The position numbers were made by a program, and so were the translations under genes. A stretch of DNA of 64,000 bases from Billgrantia aerodenitrificans (lineage in GTDB: Bacteria; Pseudomonadota; Gammaproteobacteria; Pseudomonadales; Halomonadaceae), in assembly GCF_021404405.1 (NCBI RefSeq), contig NZ_JABFTV010000004.1, forward strand, positions 402,499-466,498. Reading direction: 5' to 3'. How positions within the stretch are numbered: position 1 is the first letter of the stretch; each line of letters opens with the position of its first letter. This document shows positions 1 through 8,837 of the stretch, piece by piece. The notes beneath the pieces are model-generated. The model saw nothing but the letters and a program-made list of their open reading frames with translations. It did no database searches and had not been told where the DNA came from.

Positions 1-1181
1 ACATCGCCGTGACGCCCGGCTACGTGGTTTACGAGAACGAGCTGATCCAACTGATCCAGTACACGCCGACCACCGACACGGTGTTCAAGACGCCGCTGCT
101 CGTCGTGCCGCCCTGGATCAACAAGTACTACATCCTCGACCTGCGTCAGGACAACTCGCTGGTCAAGTGGCTGGTGGACCAAGGCCACACCGTGTTCCTG
201 ATCTCCTGGCGCAACCCGGGCCCCGCGCAGCGCGACCTGACCTGGGCCGACTACATGCAGATGGGACCGGTCGCCGCCATGGAGGCCATCGAGCAGGCCT
301 GCGGCGAGAAGTCGGTCAACCTGCTCAGCTACTGCATCGGCGGCACTCTGACCGCGTCCACCGTGGCCTACCTCACCAGTACCCGGCGCGGGCGCAAGGT
401 CAAGTCGGTCACCTACATGGCCACGTTGCAGGACTTCCGCGATCCCGGCGAACTCGGCGTACTGCTCAGCGAGCCGATCCTGCAGGGGATCGAGGCGCGC
501 ATGGATCAGGACGGCTATCTCGATGGCCGCTCCATGGCCTATACCTTCAACCTGCTGCGCGAAAACGACCTGTTCTGGTCCTTCTATGTCAGCAACTACC
601 TGAAGGGCGAGAATCCGGCGCCGTTCGACCTGCTCTACTGGAACACCGACGGCACCAACCTGCCGGCCGGCACCCACGGCTGGTACCTGCGCCACATGTA
701 CCTGGAGAACCGACTGGTGGAACCCGGCGGCGTCGAGCTGGACGGGGTCAAGGTCGACCTGCGCAAGATCTCCACGCCGAGCTATTTCGTTTCCACCAGC
801 GAGGACCACATCGCCAAGTGGAACAGCACCTATTACGGTGCGCTGCTGCCCAAGGGGCCGGTCACCTTCGTGCTGGGCGGTTCGGGCCACATCGCAGGCA
901 TCGTCAACCCGCCTGCGCGCAACAAGTACGGCTACTGGACCAACGGCGAGCTGCCTGACGATCACGAATCCTGGCTTGCCGGCGCCGAGTTCTACGAGGG
1001 CTCCTGGTGGCCTCACTGGCAGCAGTGGATGACCGCAGGCGGCTACGCCGATGCCGACAAGATGGTGCCGGCACGCCAGCCGGGCGAGGGCGAACTCAAG
1101 CTGCTGGAAGAGGCGCCGGGTCGCTACGTGCGCATGACCATTCCTGAAGTGCTGGGCGAGGTGCCGGCCAAGCCGGAGTGA
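1..1181 (+). CDS. phaC: Class I poly(3-hydroxyalkanoate) synthase PhaC, 3' part only (5' end outside window)
   Basis: Polymerises (R)-3-hydroxyacyl-CoA into polyhydroxyalkanoate at the surface of cytoplasmic granules. The reading frame is open from the first codon of the window (phase begins at base 3), so the gene starts upstream; about 392 residues remain, whereas class I synthases usually have 560-640. The alpha/beta-hydrolase core is visible: the nucleophile Cys (codon 333-335) in SYCIGG, the Asp in SEDHIAKW and the His in GSGHIAG. The box has Ser where most class I enzymes have Gly (G-X-C-X-G); as I recall, a Ser-X-Cys-X-Gly box has been described for Halomonas synthases. A strong hairpin follows the stop. 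Function is secure; the missing N-terminus prevents any statement on the start. Confidence 0.95.
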   Translation, partial: IAVTPGYVVYENELIQLIQYTPTTDTVFKTPLLVVPPWINKYYILDLRQDNSLVKWLVDQGHTVFLISWRNPGPAQRDLTWADYMQMGPVAAMEAIEQACGEKSVNLLSYCIGGTLTASTVAYLTSTRRGRKVKSVTYMATLQDFRDPGELGVLLSEPILQGIEARMDQDGYLDGRSMAYTFNLLRENDLFWSFYVSNYLKGENPAPFDLLYWNTDGTNLPAGTHGWYLRHMYLENRLVEPGGVELDGVKVDLRKISTPSYFVSTSEDHIAKWNSTYYGALLPKGPVTFVLGGSGHIAGIVNPPARNKYGYWTNGELPDDHESWLAGAEFYEGSWWPHWQQWMTAGGYADADKMVPARQPGEGELKLLEEAPGRYVRMTIPEVLGEVPAKPE

Positions 1182-1214
1182 TCCACCCGGAGTGAGCTAC
1201 CAATGCCCAACGCA

Positions 1215-1247
1215 ACGAGGCCCGCTGATGCGGGCCTCGTCGTTTTC
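1215..1247 (+). terminator. Intrinsic terminator after phaC
   Basis: A perfect 10-bp stem (arms ACGAGGCCCG at 1215-1224 and CGGGCCTCGT at 1231-1240) with a 6-nt loop is followed by CGTTTTC. It lies between phaC and the convergent lnt and probably ends the phaC transcript. Confidence 0.8.
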
Positions 1248-1265
1248 TGGGTCTGGAGATATAGC

Positions 1266-2756
1266 CTAGAATCGCCGTCGGCGGCGCTGCGGCAACCGCA
1301 GTCCCGGCAGCACCAGCAGCGCGCTGAGTAGCCACACCGGCCAGCTGCCGGTGCGAGTGAAGGGCGTCAAGCCCTGCATCGGTACGGCCTCGGCGAGCAG
1401 TGCCACGGTCTCGAACTGAGGCGCTCTGGCCACCACCTGACCATACTGGTCGATGACGGCGGTCACCCCGTTGCTGGTGGCGCGCACCACGTAGCGGCCG
1501 TTCTCCAGCGCCCGCAGGCGGGCCATCTGCAAGTGCTGCAGTGGACCGATCGACTCGCCGAACCAGGTGTCGTTGGACACCGTCAGAAGCAGTTCGCTAT
1601 CGCGGGCCTGCTGGGCCACCAGATCGGCGTAGATGATCTCGTAGCAGATGGCGTTGCCGATCACCGTGCCGGCGGCACGGATTGGCCGCTGCCCCGAGGG
1701 GCCGGGGGTCATTGCCGGCATCGGCAGGTCGAAGAAGGCGATGGTGCCGCGCAGCCAGCGCTCCAGCGGCAGGTACTCACCGAAGGGTACCAGGCGCTCC
1801 TTGCGGTATTCGCCTTCGGCGTTGCCCAGTCCGATCACGCTGTTGTAGTAGAGTCCGCGGCCCTCGCGCTGGAGAATGCCGGTCAGCAGGGCGCTGCCCG
1901 GCACCAGATGGGCCTGGGCCCGGGCCAGCAGCGGTTCGGCCTCGTCTTCGAACATCGGCAGCGCCGCCTCGGGCCAGACGATCAGGTCGGCGTCGTCGGC
2001 GTAGGCCCGGGTCATCTCCAGATAGGTATTGGCGGCGATGCGCTGACCCTCGGGGGTCCACTTGATCAGTTGGTCGAGGTTGCCCTGCAGCAGAGCGACC
2101 CGCAGCGGCTCGCCTGCCGGCTCGGTCCACTGGGTCGGCAACGTCAGCGGGACCAGCCACATGGCGGCGATGGGCGCGGCCGCCCACCAGCGGCGACGCA
2201 GGAATTCCGCGCCTAGGGTGCCGCTGAGCGCAACGATCAGCGAGAGCAGATAGACCCCGCCAATGGGCGCCCAGGGCGCCAGCGGCGAATCGACGTGGGA
2301 GCTGCCCAGCAGCAGCCACGGGAAGCCGGTGAACAGCCAGGTGCGCAGCCATTCGCCCAGTACCCAGGCGCCGGCGAAGGTAAGAAAAGCCAGGCGCTGA
2401 CCGCACAGCAGGCGGTAGAGCCATAGCGCCGCGGCAACGAACAGCGCCATGGCGCAAACGAACAGCACGGTGAGGAAGAGCGCCAGCGGCATCCCGGTGT
2501 AGCCGTAGTCGTGGATCGACACGTAGACCCAGGAGGCACCGGAGCCGAACAGGCCGACCCCGTAGCACCAGCCGAGGAAGGCGGCCTGGCGCGCCCCCAG
2601 GGGCCGAATTGCCCAGTAGACGAGCCCTGCGGCCAGCGGCCCCAGCCACCACAGTTCGTAGGGCGAGGCAGTCAGCGTGGTCAGAACGCCAGCAACGAGC
2701 GCGGCCAGATAGCCGAATACAGGCGTCGGACGTTTGTTTGTCATGGGAGTTGGCAT
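1266..2756 (-). CDS. lnt: Apolipoprotein N-acyltransferase
   Basis: Inner-membrane enzyme that adds the third acyl chain to the N-terminal Cys of lipoproteins. The first ~205 residues form hydrophobic membrane segments and a C-terminal nitrilase-like domain follows. The catalytic triad is intact: Glu263 in WPEAALP, Lys319 in YRKERLVPFGEYLP and Cys371 in NAICYEI. The length of 496 aa is normal. The ATG at 2756 directly abuts a weak AGG, while the in-frame ATG at 2744 has AGGA 11 nt upstream, so the protein may start four residues later. It is the last gene of the leftward ybeZ-ybeY-corC-lnt run, 15 bp behind corC, the order found in E. coli. Confidence 0.95.
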   Translation of the reverse strand: MPTPMTNKRPTPVFGYLAALVAGVLTTLTASPYELWWLGPLAAGLVYWAIRPLGARQAAFLGWCYGVGLFGSGASWVYVSIHDYGYTGMPLALFLTVLFVCAMALFVAAALWLYRLLCGQRLAFLTFAGAWVLGEWLRTWLFTGFPWLLLGSSHVDSPLAPWAPIGGVYLLSLIVALSGTLGAEFLRRRWWAAAPIAAMWLVPLTLPTQWTEPAGEPLRVALLQGNLDQLIKWTPEGQRIAANTYLEMTRAYADDADLIVWPEAALPMFEDEAEPLLARAQAHLVPGSALLTGILQREGRGLYYNSVIGLGNAEGEYRKERLVPFGEYLPLERWLRGTIAFFDLPMPAMTPGPSGQRPIRAAGTVIGNAICYEIIYADLVAQQARDSELLLTVSNDTWFGESIGPLQHLQMARLRALENGRYVVRATSNGVTAVIDQYGQVVARAPQFETVALLAEAVPMQGLTPFTRTGSWPVWLLSALLVLPGLRLPQRRRRRF

Positions 2757-2771
2757 CCTGAGGCAGCCGGA

Positions 2772-3647
2772 TCAATCCTGGGGTGGAGTTGCTTCGTCCT
2801 GCAGAACGGCTTCCAGCAGGCGTATGCGCCGGTTGTCTGCATTGAGCACGGTGAAGCGCCAGCCGCCGAGCTCGGTATGCTCGCCGCGCCCGGGCAGGTG
2901 GCCGAAGCGCTGCATCACCAGCCCGCCGACGGTATCGAACTCATCGTCGGAGAAGCGCGTGCCGAAGCGCTCGTTGAAGTCCTCGATCGGGGTCAGTGCG
3001 CGAATGGCGTAGCGCCCCTCGCCGAGGGTGCGGATGTCGTCGTCCTCGTCGGTGTCGTGCTCGTCCTCAATGTCGCCGACGATCTGTTCGAGGATGTCCT
3101 CGATGGTGACGATCCCGGCGGTGCCGCCGTACTCGTCGACCACCACCGCCATGTGGTTGTGAGTGTCGCGAAACTCCTTGAGCAGGCTGTTGAGCCGCTT
3201 CGATTCCGGCACGAACATGGCGGGGCGCAGCACGTCCTCGAGGGAGAAGCGCTCACGCTCCTCGGCGGGACGGTTGAGCAGCTTGAGCAGATCCTTGACC
3301 AGCAGCAGACCCTTGACCTCGTCGAGGTTCTCGCCGATGACCGGATAGCGTGAATGACCGGTCTCGTTGATCAGCGCCAGGTACTCCTCGGCAGGCTGGT
3401 CCACGGCGATGGCGGCCACCTGGGAGCGCGGGATCAGCACCTCACGAACCTGCTGGTCGCTGATCTGCAGTGCGCCTTCGATGATCATCATGGCGTCCTG
3501 GTCCAGCTTGAGGCGGGTGGCCGCTTCGCGCAGGAACTCCATCAGCTCCTCCCTCGAACTGGGGCCTTCGCTGTCCCCCGAGAGGGCGCCGAGCAGTTTG
3601 TCGAGCCATGACCTTCCGCTTTGGCTGCTCGTTCGGTCTTCACTCAT
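2772..3647 (-). CDS. corC: CorC/YbeX-type CBS-domain protein
   Basis: Cytoplasmic accessory protein linked to magnesium/cobalt efflux and to ribosome-associated functions of the ybeXYZ cluster. The 291 residues show two consecutive CBS (nucleotide-binding) domains (about 65-190), including the family stretch around [10 protein letters not shown] and [19 protein letters not shown], then the C-terminal transporter-associated CorC_HlyC domain with [13 protein letters not shown]. There are no membrane segments, as expected for CorC rather than the membrane-bound CNNM relatives. It begins 2 bp after the ybeY stop and ends 15 bp before lnt. The exact biochemical role of this family is still debated. 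Confidence 0.93.
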   Translation of the reverse strand: MSEDRTSSQSGRSWLDKLLGALSGDSEGPSSREELMEFLREAATRLKLDQDAMMIIEGALQISDQQVREVLIPRSQVAAIAVDQPAEEYLALINETGHSRYPVIGENLDEVKGLLLVKDLLKLLNRPAEERERFSLEDVLRPAMFVPESKRLNSLLKEFRDTHNHMAVVVDEYGGTAGIVTIEDILEQIVGDIEDEHDTDEDDDIRTLGEGRYAIRALTPIEDFNERFGTRFSDDEFDTVGGLVMQRFGHLPGRGEHTELGGWRFTVLNADNRRIRLLEAVLQDEATPPQD

Positions 3648-3649
3648 CG

Positions 3650-4159
3650 CTAGAGTCTCTCGTCCATGCTGTCGTCTTGTTGTTCGGGGTGATCCGCTGC
3701 ATAGGGGTCGGCAATGCCGAGGTCCGCCAGGATGTCGCGCTCGAGCTGCTCCATCGCCTCGGCTTCCTCATCCTCGAGGTGATCGTGACCGAGCAGGTGC
3801 AGCATGCCGTGCACCACCAGATGGGCATAGTGATGTTCGAGTCGCTTGGACTGCTCGGCGGCTTCGCGTTCCACCACCGGATGGCACAGCACCAGATCGC
3901 CGAGCAGCGGCAGCGCGATGCCGGGCGGGCCATCGAAGGGAAAGGAGAGCACGTTGGTCGGCTTGTCGCGACCGCGATAGTCGCGATTCAGCGCCTGGCC
4001 TTCGTCGGCATCGACGAAGCGCACGGTTACCTCGTGGCGCGTCTCCCCCGGAAAGCGTGCCAGCACGGCGGCGACCCAGTTCTCCAGCGCTGCCTGTGCC
4101 GGCAGTTCCCGGTCGGATAGCGCAGCCTGGCGGTCGACGATGGGCGCCGGGGTCATCAT
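3650..4159 (-). CDS. ybeY: Endoribonuclease / rRNA maturation factor YbeY
   Basis: Zinc-dependent endoribonuclease needed for 16S rRNA 3'-end maturation and ribosome quality control. The UPF0054 signature is complete: [11 protein letters not shown] with the three metal ligands His117, His121 and His127, preceded by the conserved TNVLSFPF. The length of 169 aa is close to the usual 150-160. Its start overlaps the ybeZ stop in an ATGA arrangement (4156-4159), indicating translational coupling. Confidence 0.97.
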   Translation of the reverse strand: MMTPAPIVDRQAALSDRELPAQAALENWVAAVLARFPGETRHEVTVRFVDADEGQALNRDYRGRDKPTNVLSFPFDGPPGIALPLLGDLVLCHPVVEREAAEQSKRLEHHYAHLVVHGMLHLLGHDHLEDEEAEAMEQLERDILADLGIADPYAADHPEQQDDSMDERL

Positions 4160-5247
4160 CTTATGCCGTCATCCCTGTTGCGTTCACGCTCCTGACGCAG
4201 GGCCTCGCGCTCGCGTTCGCGGGCTTCGCGGCGGGCGCGCTCCTGCACTTCCTGCTCGGCCTCGAAGCTCTCGTAGGCCTCGATGATGCGCTGCACCAGC
4301 GGATGACGCACGACGTCCTTGGCGGCGAAATGCGTCACCCCGATGCCGGCGGTGCCCCTGAGCACCTCGAGCACCTGGATCAGCCCGGAGCTCTGGCCGC
4401 GGGGCAGGTCGACCTGGGTCACGTCGCCGGTGATTACCGCGGTGGAGCCGAAACCGATGCGGGTGAGGAACATCTTCATCTGCTCGCGGGTGGTGTTCTG
4501 GCTCTCGTCGAGAATGATGAAGGCGTTGTTCAGGGTGCGTCCGCGCATGTAGGCCAGCGGAGCGATCTCGATCACCTGGCGCTCGATCAGCTTGCCCACC
4601 TGCTCGAAGCCGAGCATCTCGTAGAGCGCATCGTAGAGCGGGCGCAGGTAGGGGTCGATCTTCTGGGCCAGATCGCCCGGCAGGAAACCGAGCTTCTCTC
4701 CCGCCTCCACGGCCGGACGCACCAGCAGGATGCGACGCACCTCCTGCTGGTTGAGCGCTTCCACCGCTGCGGCGACGGCCAAGTAGGTCTTGCCGGTGCC
4801 GGCCGGGCCGATGCCGAAGTTGATGTCGTGCTGGCGAATGCTCGCGACGTAGTTCTGCTGGTTCTGCCCGCGGGGCTTGATCAGGACCTTGGGCGTACGC
4901 AGTAGCACCTCGCCGTCGGCGGGACCTTCCTCTTCGTCCAGCGCTTCACGCCCTGACTCCTGCAGGAACAGGTGCACGGTATCCGGTGACAGCGGGCTGG
5001 CTTCGGCCTCGCGATAGAGGTGCTCCAGCACGTTGGCGGCGGCCTTGACCCGATGGCCGGGACCAGCCAGTTGAAAGACGTTGCCGCGGTTGCGCAGGGT
5101 GACGCCGAGGCGTGATTCGACCAGTTTGAGATGCTCGTCCCTTTGGCCGCAAAGGTTGGCGAGACGCTGTGGATCGTTGGGCTCGAGGCTCAATGTGATG
5201 ATGCGGTTGGCCTGTGCGGCGTGTTGACTCAAGGTGTCGGAATCCAT
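4156..5247 (-). CDS. ybeZ: PhoH-family ATPase YbeZ
   Basis: Cytoplasmic P-loop NTPase of the PhoH family, a partner of YbeY in RNA metabolism. An N-terminal KH-like region precedes the ATPase core, with Walker A GPAGTGKT at residues 147-154 and Walker [11 protein letters not shown] near 245. The C-terminal ~30 residues are highly charged (Arg/Glu-rich), an idiosyncratic tail. It is the first gene of the ybeZ-ybeY-corC-lnt transcript, about 100 bp downstream of miaB. ATG 5247 gives the usual start MDSDTLSQ. Confidence 0.95.
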   Translation of the reverse strand: MDSDTLSQHAAQANRIITLSLEPNDPQRLANLCGQRDEHLKLVESRLGVTLRNRGNVFQLAGPGHRVKAAANVLEHLYREAEASPLSPDTVHLFLQESGREALDEEEGPADGEVLLRTPKVLIKPRGQNQQNYVASIRQHDINFGIGPAGTGKTYLAVAAAVEALNQQEVRRILLVRPAVEAGEKLGFLPGDLAQKIDPYLRPLYDALYEMLGFEQVGKLIERQVIEIAPLAYMRGRTLNNAFIILDESQNTTREQMKMFLTRIGFGSTAVITGDVTQVDLPRGQSSGLIQVLEVLRGTAGIGVTHFAAKDVVRHPLVQRIIEAYESFEAEQEVQERARREAREREREALRQERERNRDDGIR

Positions 5248-5275
5248 GCGTTGCGTGTATTGGCTCCCAGCTTAA

Positions 5276-5297
5276 TGCCCTGCCTTTCGGCAGGGCA
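5276..5297 (-). terminator. Stable hairpin between miaB and ybeZ
   Basis: A perfect 9-bp stem (TGCCCTGCC 5276-5284, GGCAGGGCA 5289-5297) closes a four-base loop that reads GAAA on the minus strand. Only a short TTAA follows on that strand, so it may be a weak terminator, an attenuator or an RNA-stabilising hairpin between miaB and the ybeZ operon. Confidence 0.45.
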
Positions 5298-5350
5298 ATG
5301 CTTTCGACTCACGTTGCCCGTCTGCGGACGGATAACATGCCTGCCTGCCC

Positions 5351-6694
5351 TCATTGTAGCGTCGGGGAAGCCAGTTCGCCGCGCAGTGAATTGGGCAGTG
5401 CCTCGGTGATGGTAACCTCGACGAAGTGGCCGATCAGCTCGGTGGGGTTGGCGGCGCTGAAGTTGACCACGCGGTTGTTCTCGGTACGCCCCGACAGCTG
5501 CCCGGGGTCCCTGGGTGAGAAACCGCTGACCAGGATGCGCTGCGTGGTGCCCACCATGCGCCGCGAAATCTGCATCGCCTGCTGGTTGATGCGATCCTGC
5601 AGGATCGCCAGACGCTGCTTCTTGACGCTCTCCGGGGTGTCGTCGGGCAGTGCCGCGGCCGGTGTGCCGGGCCGCGCCGAATAGACGAAGCTGAAGGAGT
5701 GGTCAAAGCCGATGCGATGGATCAGGTCCATGGTGGCCTCGAAGTCTTCCTCGGTCTCACCGGGAAAGCCGATGATGAAGTCGGAAGAGAAGCTGATGTC
5801 GGGGCGCAGCGCACGAATGCGCTCCATTTTCTCCACGTACTCCTCGACCGTGTGGCCGCGCTTCATGGCGGCGAGGATACGGTCGGAGCCGGCCTGAACC
5901 GGCAGGTGCAGGTGGCTGACCAGCTCGGGAATCTCGCCGTAGGCCTCGATCAGGCTGTCGCTGAACTCCACCGGGTGCGAGGTGGTGAAGCGAATACGGT
6001 CGATGCCCTCCACCGCCGCCACGCAGGCGATCAGCTCGGCCAGATCGATCTCGTCGCCGAGCCGGTTCTCGCCGCGGTAGGCGTTGACGTTCTGGCCCAG
6101 CAGGTTGATCTCGCGCACGCCCTGATCGGCCAGGTGGATCACCTCGTCCATCACCGCCTCGAACGGGCGCGATACCTCTTCGCCGCGGGTATAGGGCACC
6201 ACGCAGAAGGTGCAGTACTTGGAGCAGCCTTCCATCACCGAGACGAAGGCGGTCGCACCGTCGGAGCTGGGCTTGGGCAGGTGGTCGAACTTCTCGATCT
6301 CGGGAAAGGTGACGTCGACCACCGAAATCTGATTGTCGCGGCGGGCATCGAGCATCGCCGGCACCCGGTGCAGGGTCTGGGGGCCGAACACCATGTCGAC
6401 GTAAGGCGCGCGCTTGCGCAATGCCTCGCCTTCCTGGCTGGCCACGCAGCCGCCTACGCCGATCACCAGATCGGGGTTGGCCTCCTTGAGTTTCTTCCAG
6501 CGGCCGAGCTGGTGGAAGACCTTCTCCTGGGCCTTCTCGCGAATCGAGCAGGTATTGAGCAGGATGACGTCGGCCTCGCCTTCGTCGTCGGTCAATTCGA
6601 GCTGATGAGATTCGCCGAGTAGATCCGCCATGCGTGCGGAGTCGTACTCGTTCATCTGGCAGCCGTGGGTCTTGATGAAGAGTTTCTTCGCCAT
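5351..6694 (-). CDS. miaB: tRNA-2-methylthio-N6-dimethylallyladenosine synthase MiaB
   Basis: Radical SAM methylthiotransferase that converts i6A37 to ms2i6A37 in tRNAs reading UNN codons. Both iron-sulfur sites are visible: the N-terminal cluster ligands Cys12 (HGCQMNEYD), Cys49 ([11 protein letters not shown]) and Cys83 ([11 protein letters not shown]), and the radical SAM triad Cys157, Cys161 and Cys164 ([16 protein letters not shown]). A TRAM RNA-binding domain forms the C-terminus. The length of 447 aa is typical. A consensus -10 box lies about 90 bp upstream of the ATG. Confidence 0.97.
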   Translation of the reverse strand: MAKKLFIKTHGCQMNEYDSARMADLLGESHQLELTDDEGEADVILLNTCSIREKAQEKVFHQLGRWKKLKEANPDLVIGVGGCVASQEGEALRKRAPYVDMVFGPQTLHRVPAMLDARRDNQISVVDVTFPEIEKFDHLPKPSSDGATAFVSVMEGCSKYCTFCVVPYTRGEEVSRPFEAVMDEVIHLADQGVREINLLGQNVNAYRGENRLGDEIDLAELIACVAAVEGIDRIRFTTSHPVEFSDSLIEAYGEIPELVSHLHLPVQAGSDRILAAMKRGHTVEEYVEKMERIRALRPDISFSSDFIIGFPGETEEDFEATMDLIHRIGFDHSFSFVYSARPGTPAAALPDDTPESVKKQRLAILQDRINQQAMQISRRMVGTTQRILVSGFSPRDPGQLSGRTENNRVVNFSAANPTELIGHFVEVTITEALPNSLRGELASPTLQ

Positions 6695-6784
6695 AGGATA
6701 GAGGGTCGGTCGTCCGACGCGTGCGTCACCGGTGAGTGGAGTGTCGCGGGAATAGGCCTTGTGGCCGTCCTCGAAGGTGGCGGT

Positions 6785-6813
6785 ATTATACGGAAGCCAG
6801 CCTGATGGGGCCA
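6785..6813 (-). promoter_or_regulatory. Candidate sigma-70 promoter of miaB
   Basis: On the minus strand, TGGCCC (6808-6813), a 17-nt spacer and a perfect TATAAT (6785-6790) lie upstream of miaB. The -35 is poor (3 of 6), the -10 perfect. Confidence 0.55.
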
Positions 6814-6916
6814 GTAGGGCACCGCGGCCCGGGACGCCTGTGGTACGCTAGCCCCTTGGCGGTCCCGTAGCGGGACATCTAATTCGCGCAACCGAACGTT
6901 GAGGACAGACGGCCTT

Positions 6917-7246
6917 ATGGCGGCCAAGCCGATCTATCGGGTGGTTTTCCACCAGCAGGGTGAAGTCTGGGAGCTCTATGCCAGGGAGATCTACCAGAGC
7001 GAACTTTGGGGTTTCATCGAGGTCGAGGAATTTGTCTTCGAGGACGGTTCGAAGCTGGTAGTCGATCCCTCGGCCGATCGCCTGCGTCACACCTTCGATG
7101 GCGTCAAGCGCAGCTATCTGCCGCTGAACGCCATCGTGCGTATCGACGAGGTCGAGCGTGAGGGACCGGCCAGGGCCGTCAAGAGCGAGGGGCGCATTGC
7201 GGAGTTTCCGCGTGGTCCGATGCTGCCGCCGAAGAGCGAGCGCTGA
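6917..7246 (+). CDS. DUF1820 family protein
   Basis: Small cytoplasmic protein of 109 aa with the beta-rich pattern of the proteobacterial DUF1820 family (KPIYRVVFHQQGEVWELYAR, GFIEVEEFVF, RSYLPLNAIVRIDEVEREG). Function unknown. I chose ATG 6917; GAGGA lies 11 nt upstream and the frame extends back only to a TTG at 6899. It is transcribed divergently from miaB. No signal peptide or membrane segment is present. Confidence 0.85.
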   Translation: MAAKPIYRVVFHQQGEVWELYAREIYQSELWGFIEVEEFVFEDGSKLVVDPSADRLRHTFDGVKRSYLPLNAIVRIDEVEREGPARAVKSEGRIAEFPRGPMLPPKSER

Positions 7247-7359
7247 CAACAATGAACGCAGGGAACGGCATGCCCGCGGTCTGCTCAGGAAATGACCATC
7301 CTCTCGCAGGCCAGTGCCGGGGTGCCAGACAGCCGCCTTTCCAGCGGTTTTCCCGGGGT

Positions 7360-7382
7360 TTATCCACAGATCCTGTGGATAG
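7360..7382. promoter_or_regulatory. Inverted pair of DnaA-box-like 9-mers
   Basis: TTATCCACA at 7360-7368 matches the strongest E. coli DnaA box. After 5 bp comes TGTGGATAG (7374-7382), the reverse complement of CTATCCACA, so two boxes face each other in the 208-bp gap between DUF1820 and the SH3 protein. No replication genes or AT-rich unwinding element are nearby. It could be a DnaA-titration or DnaA-regulated site. Confidence 0.5.
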
Positions 7383-7454
7383 GCCAGTGAAAGAGAGATT
7401 TTGCCAAGGGTTTGTCGATGGCAGGCCCGCGGCTTTGATAGCCAGGACACCGGC

Positions 7455-8081
7455 ATGAAGCATCGATTCAGATTTTTTCTCGCAGGCGTCGCGCTTAGCG
7501 TGTCGGCGCTGCCGCTGCATGCCCAGCAGGCGGAAGACAACGCGCGTTGGGTTTCCGATGAGTTGACTACCTACGTGCGCAGCGGCCCGACCGACGGCTA
7601 TCGCATCGTCGGTACCCTGACGGCCGGCGAGCCAGTTACTTTGCTCGAAACCAGCGGCAACTACAGCCGAGTCGAAAACGGTGACGGCAGTCGTGTATGG
7701 ATACTGAGCAACGAGCTGCAGTCGTCGCCGAGTGCGAGCTACCAGTTGCCGCGCCTGGAAGCGCAGGTGGCAGAGCTCGAGGCTGAGCTGGGCGGCATCA
7801 ACGAGACCTGGGAGAACCGGGTCTCGGCCATGACCGAAACCCTCGACGTGCGCGAGCAGCGCATCGCCGAGCTGGAAGCGCGTAACCGCGAGCTCGACAG
7901 CGAGGCTGACCGCTCGCGTAGTACCATCCGCCAGCTCCAGGCACGTCTGGACACCCAGGAAGAGGACCTGCTGATGCGCTACTTCATGTACGGCGGTGGT
8001 GTGGCCGGGGCTGGTCTGCTGGTCGGGTTGATCGTTCCCCACCTGCCGCGCAAGCGGCGCAAGCGCGACCGCTGGTTCTGA
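7455..8081 (+). CDS. SH3-domain/coiled-coil membrane-anchor protein (TIGR04211, YgiM-like)
   Basis: Exported protein of 208 aa tethered by its C-terminus. The order is a signal peptide (residues 1-23, ending HAQQA), a bacterial SH3 domain (about 28-90, TTYVRSGPTDGYRIVGTLTAGE), a long charged coiled coil (about 100-175), then a transmembrane helix near YGGGVAGAGLLVGLIVP and a basic tail (RKRRKR). This is the architecture of the 'SH3 and anchor domain' family related to E. coli YgiM; the cellular role is unknown, possibly envelope organisation. Start ATG 7455 is set by the signal peptide; the frame is open upstream to 7401 without a better start. Confidence 0.85.
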   Translation: MKHRFRFFLAGVALSVSALPLHAQQAEDNARWVSDELTTYVRSGPTDGYRIVGTLTAGEPVTLLETSGNYSRVENGDGSRVWILSNELQSSPSASYQLPRLEAQVAELEAELGGINETWENRVSAMTETLDVREQRIAELEARNRELDSEADRSRSTIRQLQARLDTQEEDLLMRYFMYGGGVAGAGLLVGLIVPHLPRKRRKRDRWF

Positions 8082-8097
8082 TGACGAGGCATGGACG

Positions 8098-8739
8098 ATG
8101 ACGCGTGAATGGCTCGACCGCTGGCGCGAGGGTCGTATCGGCTTTCATCGCCACGACACGCATCCGGCGCTGTTGCGCCACTGGCCAAGGCTGAAGATAC
8201 GCGCGGGCACCAAGGTGCTGGTACCGCTGTGTGGCAAGAGCCTGGACATGCGCTGGCTGGCCAATCGCGACCACCCCGTGCTGGGCATCGAGCTGTCCCG
8301 GGAGGCGATCGAGCAGTTCGTCGACGAGGGTACCGGCGAGGTGTCTCGTTACCAGCAGGGGCCGTTTGCGATTTGCCGTCAGGGCAGCGTGGAGCTGTGG
8401 TGCGGCGACTTCTTCCATTTTCATATCGATCAGGCGGCCGAGATCGGTGCCTTCTATGATCGTGCCGCGCTGATCGCTCTGCCGCCCGCTACCCGCCAAC
8501 GCTACGCTTTTCATCTCGCGCAGCTGATTCCGCCCGGCATGCGCGGGCTGCTGATCTCGCTGTCGCGCGCACCGGGAGACGAAAGCGCCGGTCCGCCCTA
8601 TCACGTGCCGGCCGATGAGGTTCGCGAACTGTTCGAGCCCAATTTTCAGGTCGCTCACCTGGAAGATGGCGAGCCGGAAGCGGGCAGTGGGTTTCGCGAG
8701 AGCGTGTGGGCGCTCACCCGGCGCGGGCCTTTGACTTGA
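8098..8739 (+). CDS. tpm: Thiopurine S-methyltransferase family protein (TPMT)
   Basis: SAM-dependent cytosolic methyltransferase of 213 aa. The TPMT signature is clear: W-x2-RW-x3-IGFH near the N-terminus (WLDRWREGRIGFHRHDTHP), KVLVPLCGKSLDM as the SAM-binding motif I, and the usual order of the fold. In gammaproteobacteria these enzymes methylate thiopurines in vitro and have been tied to selenium and tellurite methylation; the natural substrate here is unknown. It starts 16 bp after the SH3 anchor gene, so co-transcription is likely, and a terminator follows. Confidence 0.93.
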   Translation: MTREWLDRWREGRIGFHRHDTHPALLRHWPRLKIRAGTKVLVPLCGKSLDMRWLANRDHPVLGIELSREAIEQFVDEGTGEVSRYQQGPFAICRQGSVELWCGDFFHFHIDQAAEIGAFYDRAALIALPPATRQRYAFHLAQLIPPGMRGLLISLSRAPGDESAGPPYHVPADEVRELFEPNFQVAHLEDGEPEAGSGFRESVWALTRRGPLT

Positions 8740-8767
8740 GTGGCAATCGTGGGTGGTATCAAACGTC

Positions 8768-8795
8768 AAAGGGCCGTCCGGTGGGCGGCCCTTTC
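8768..8795. terminator. Bidirectional terminator between tpm and the YajG-like gene
   Basis: AAAGGGCCG (8768-8776) pairs with CGGCCCTTT (8786-8794), with further pairing inside. Terminal A and T runs on the two arms allow it to work in both directions between convergent genes. Confidence 0.75.
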
Positions 8796-8837
8796 GCATG
8801 GTGCGGCTGGGCATGATGTGGCCTGAGGCCAAGAGGC

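Noticed and set aside
7360..7382. Calling the DnaA-box pair a replication origin
   Set aside because: No dnaA/dnaN/gidA neighbours, no AT-rich unwinding region and only two boxes.
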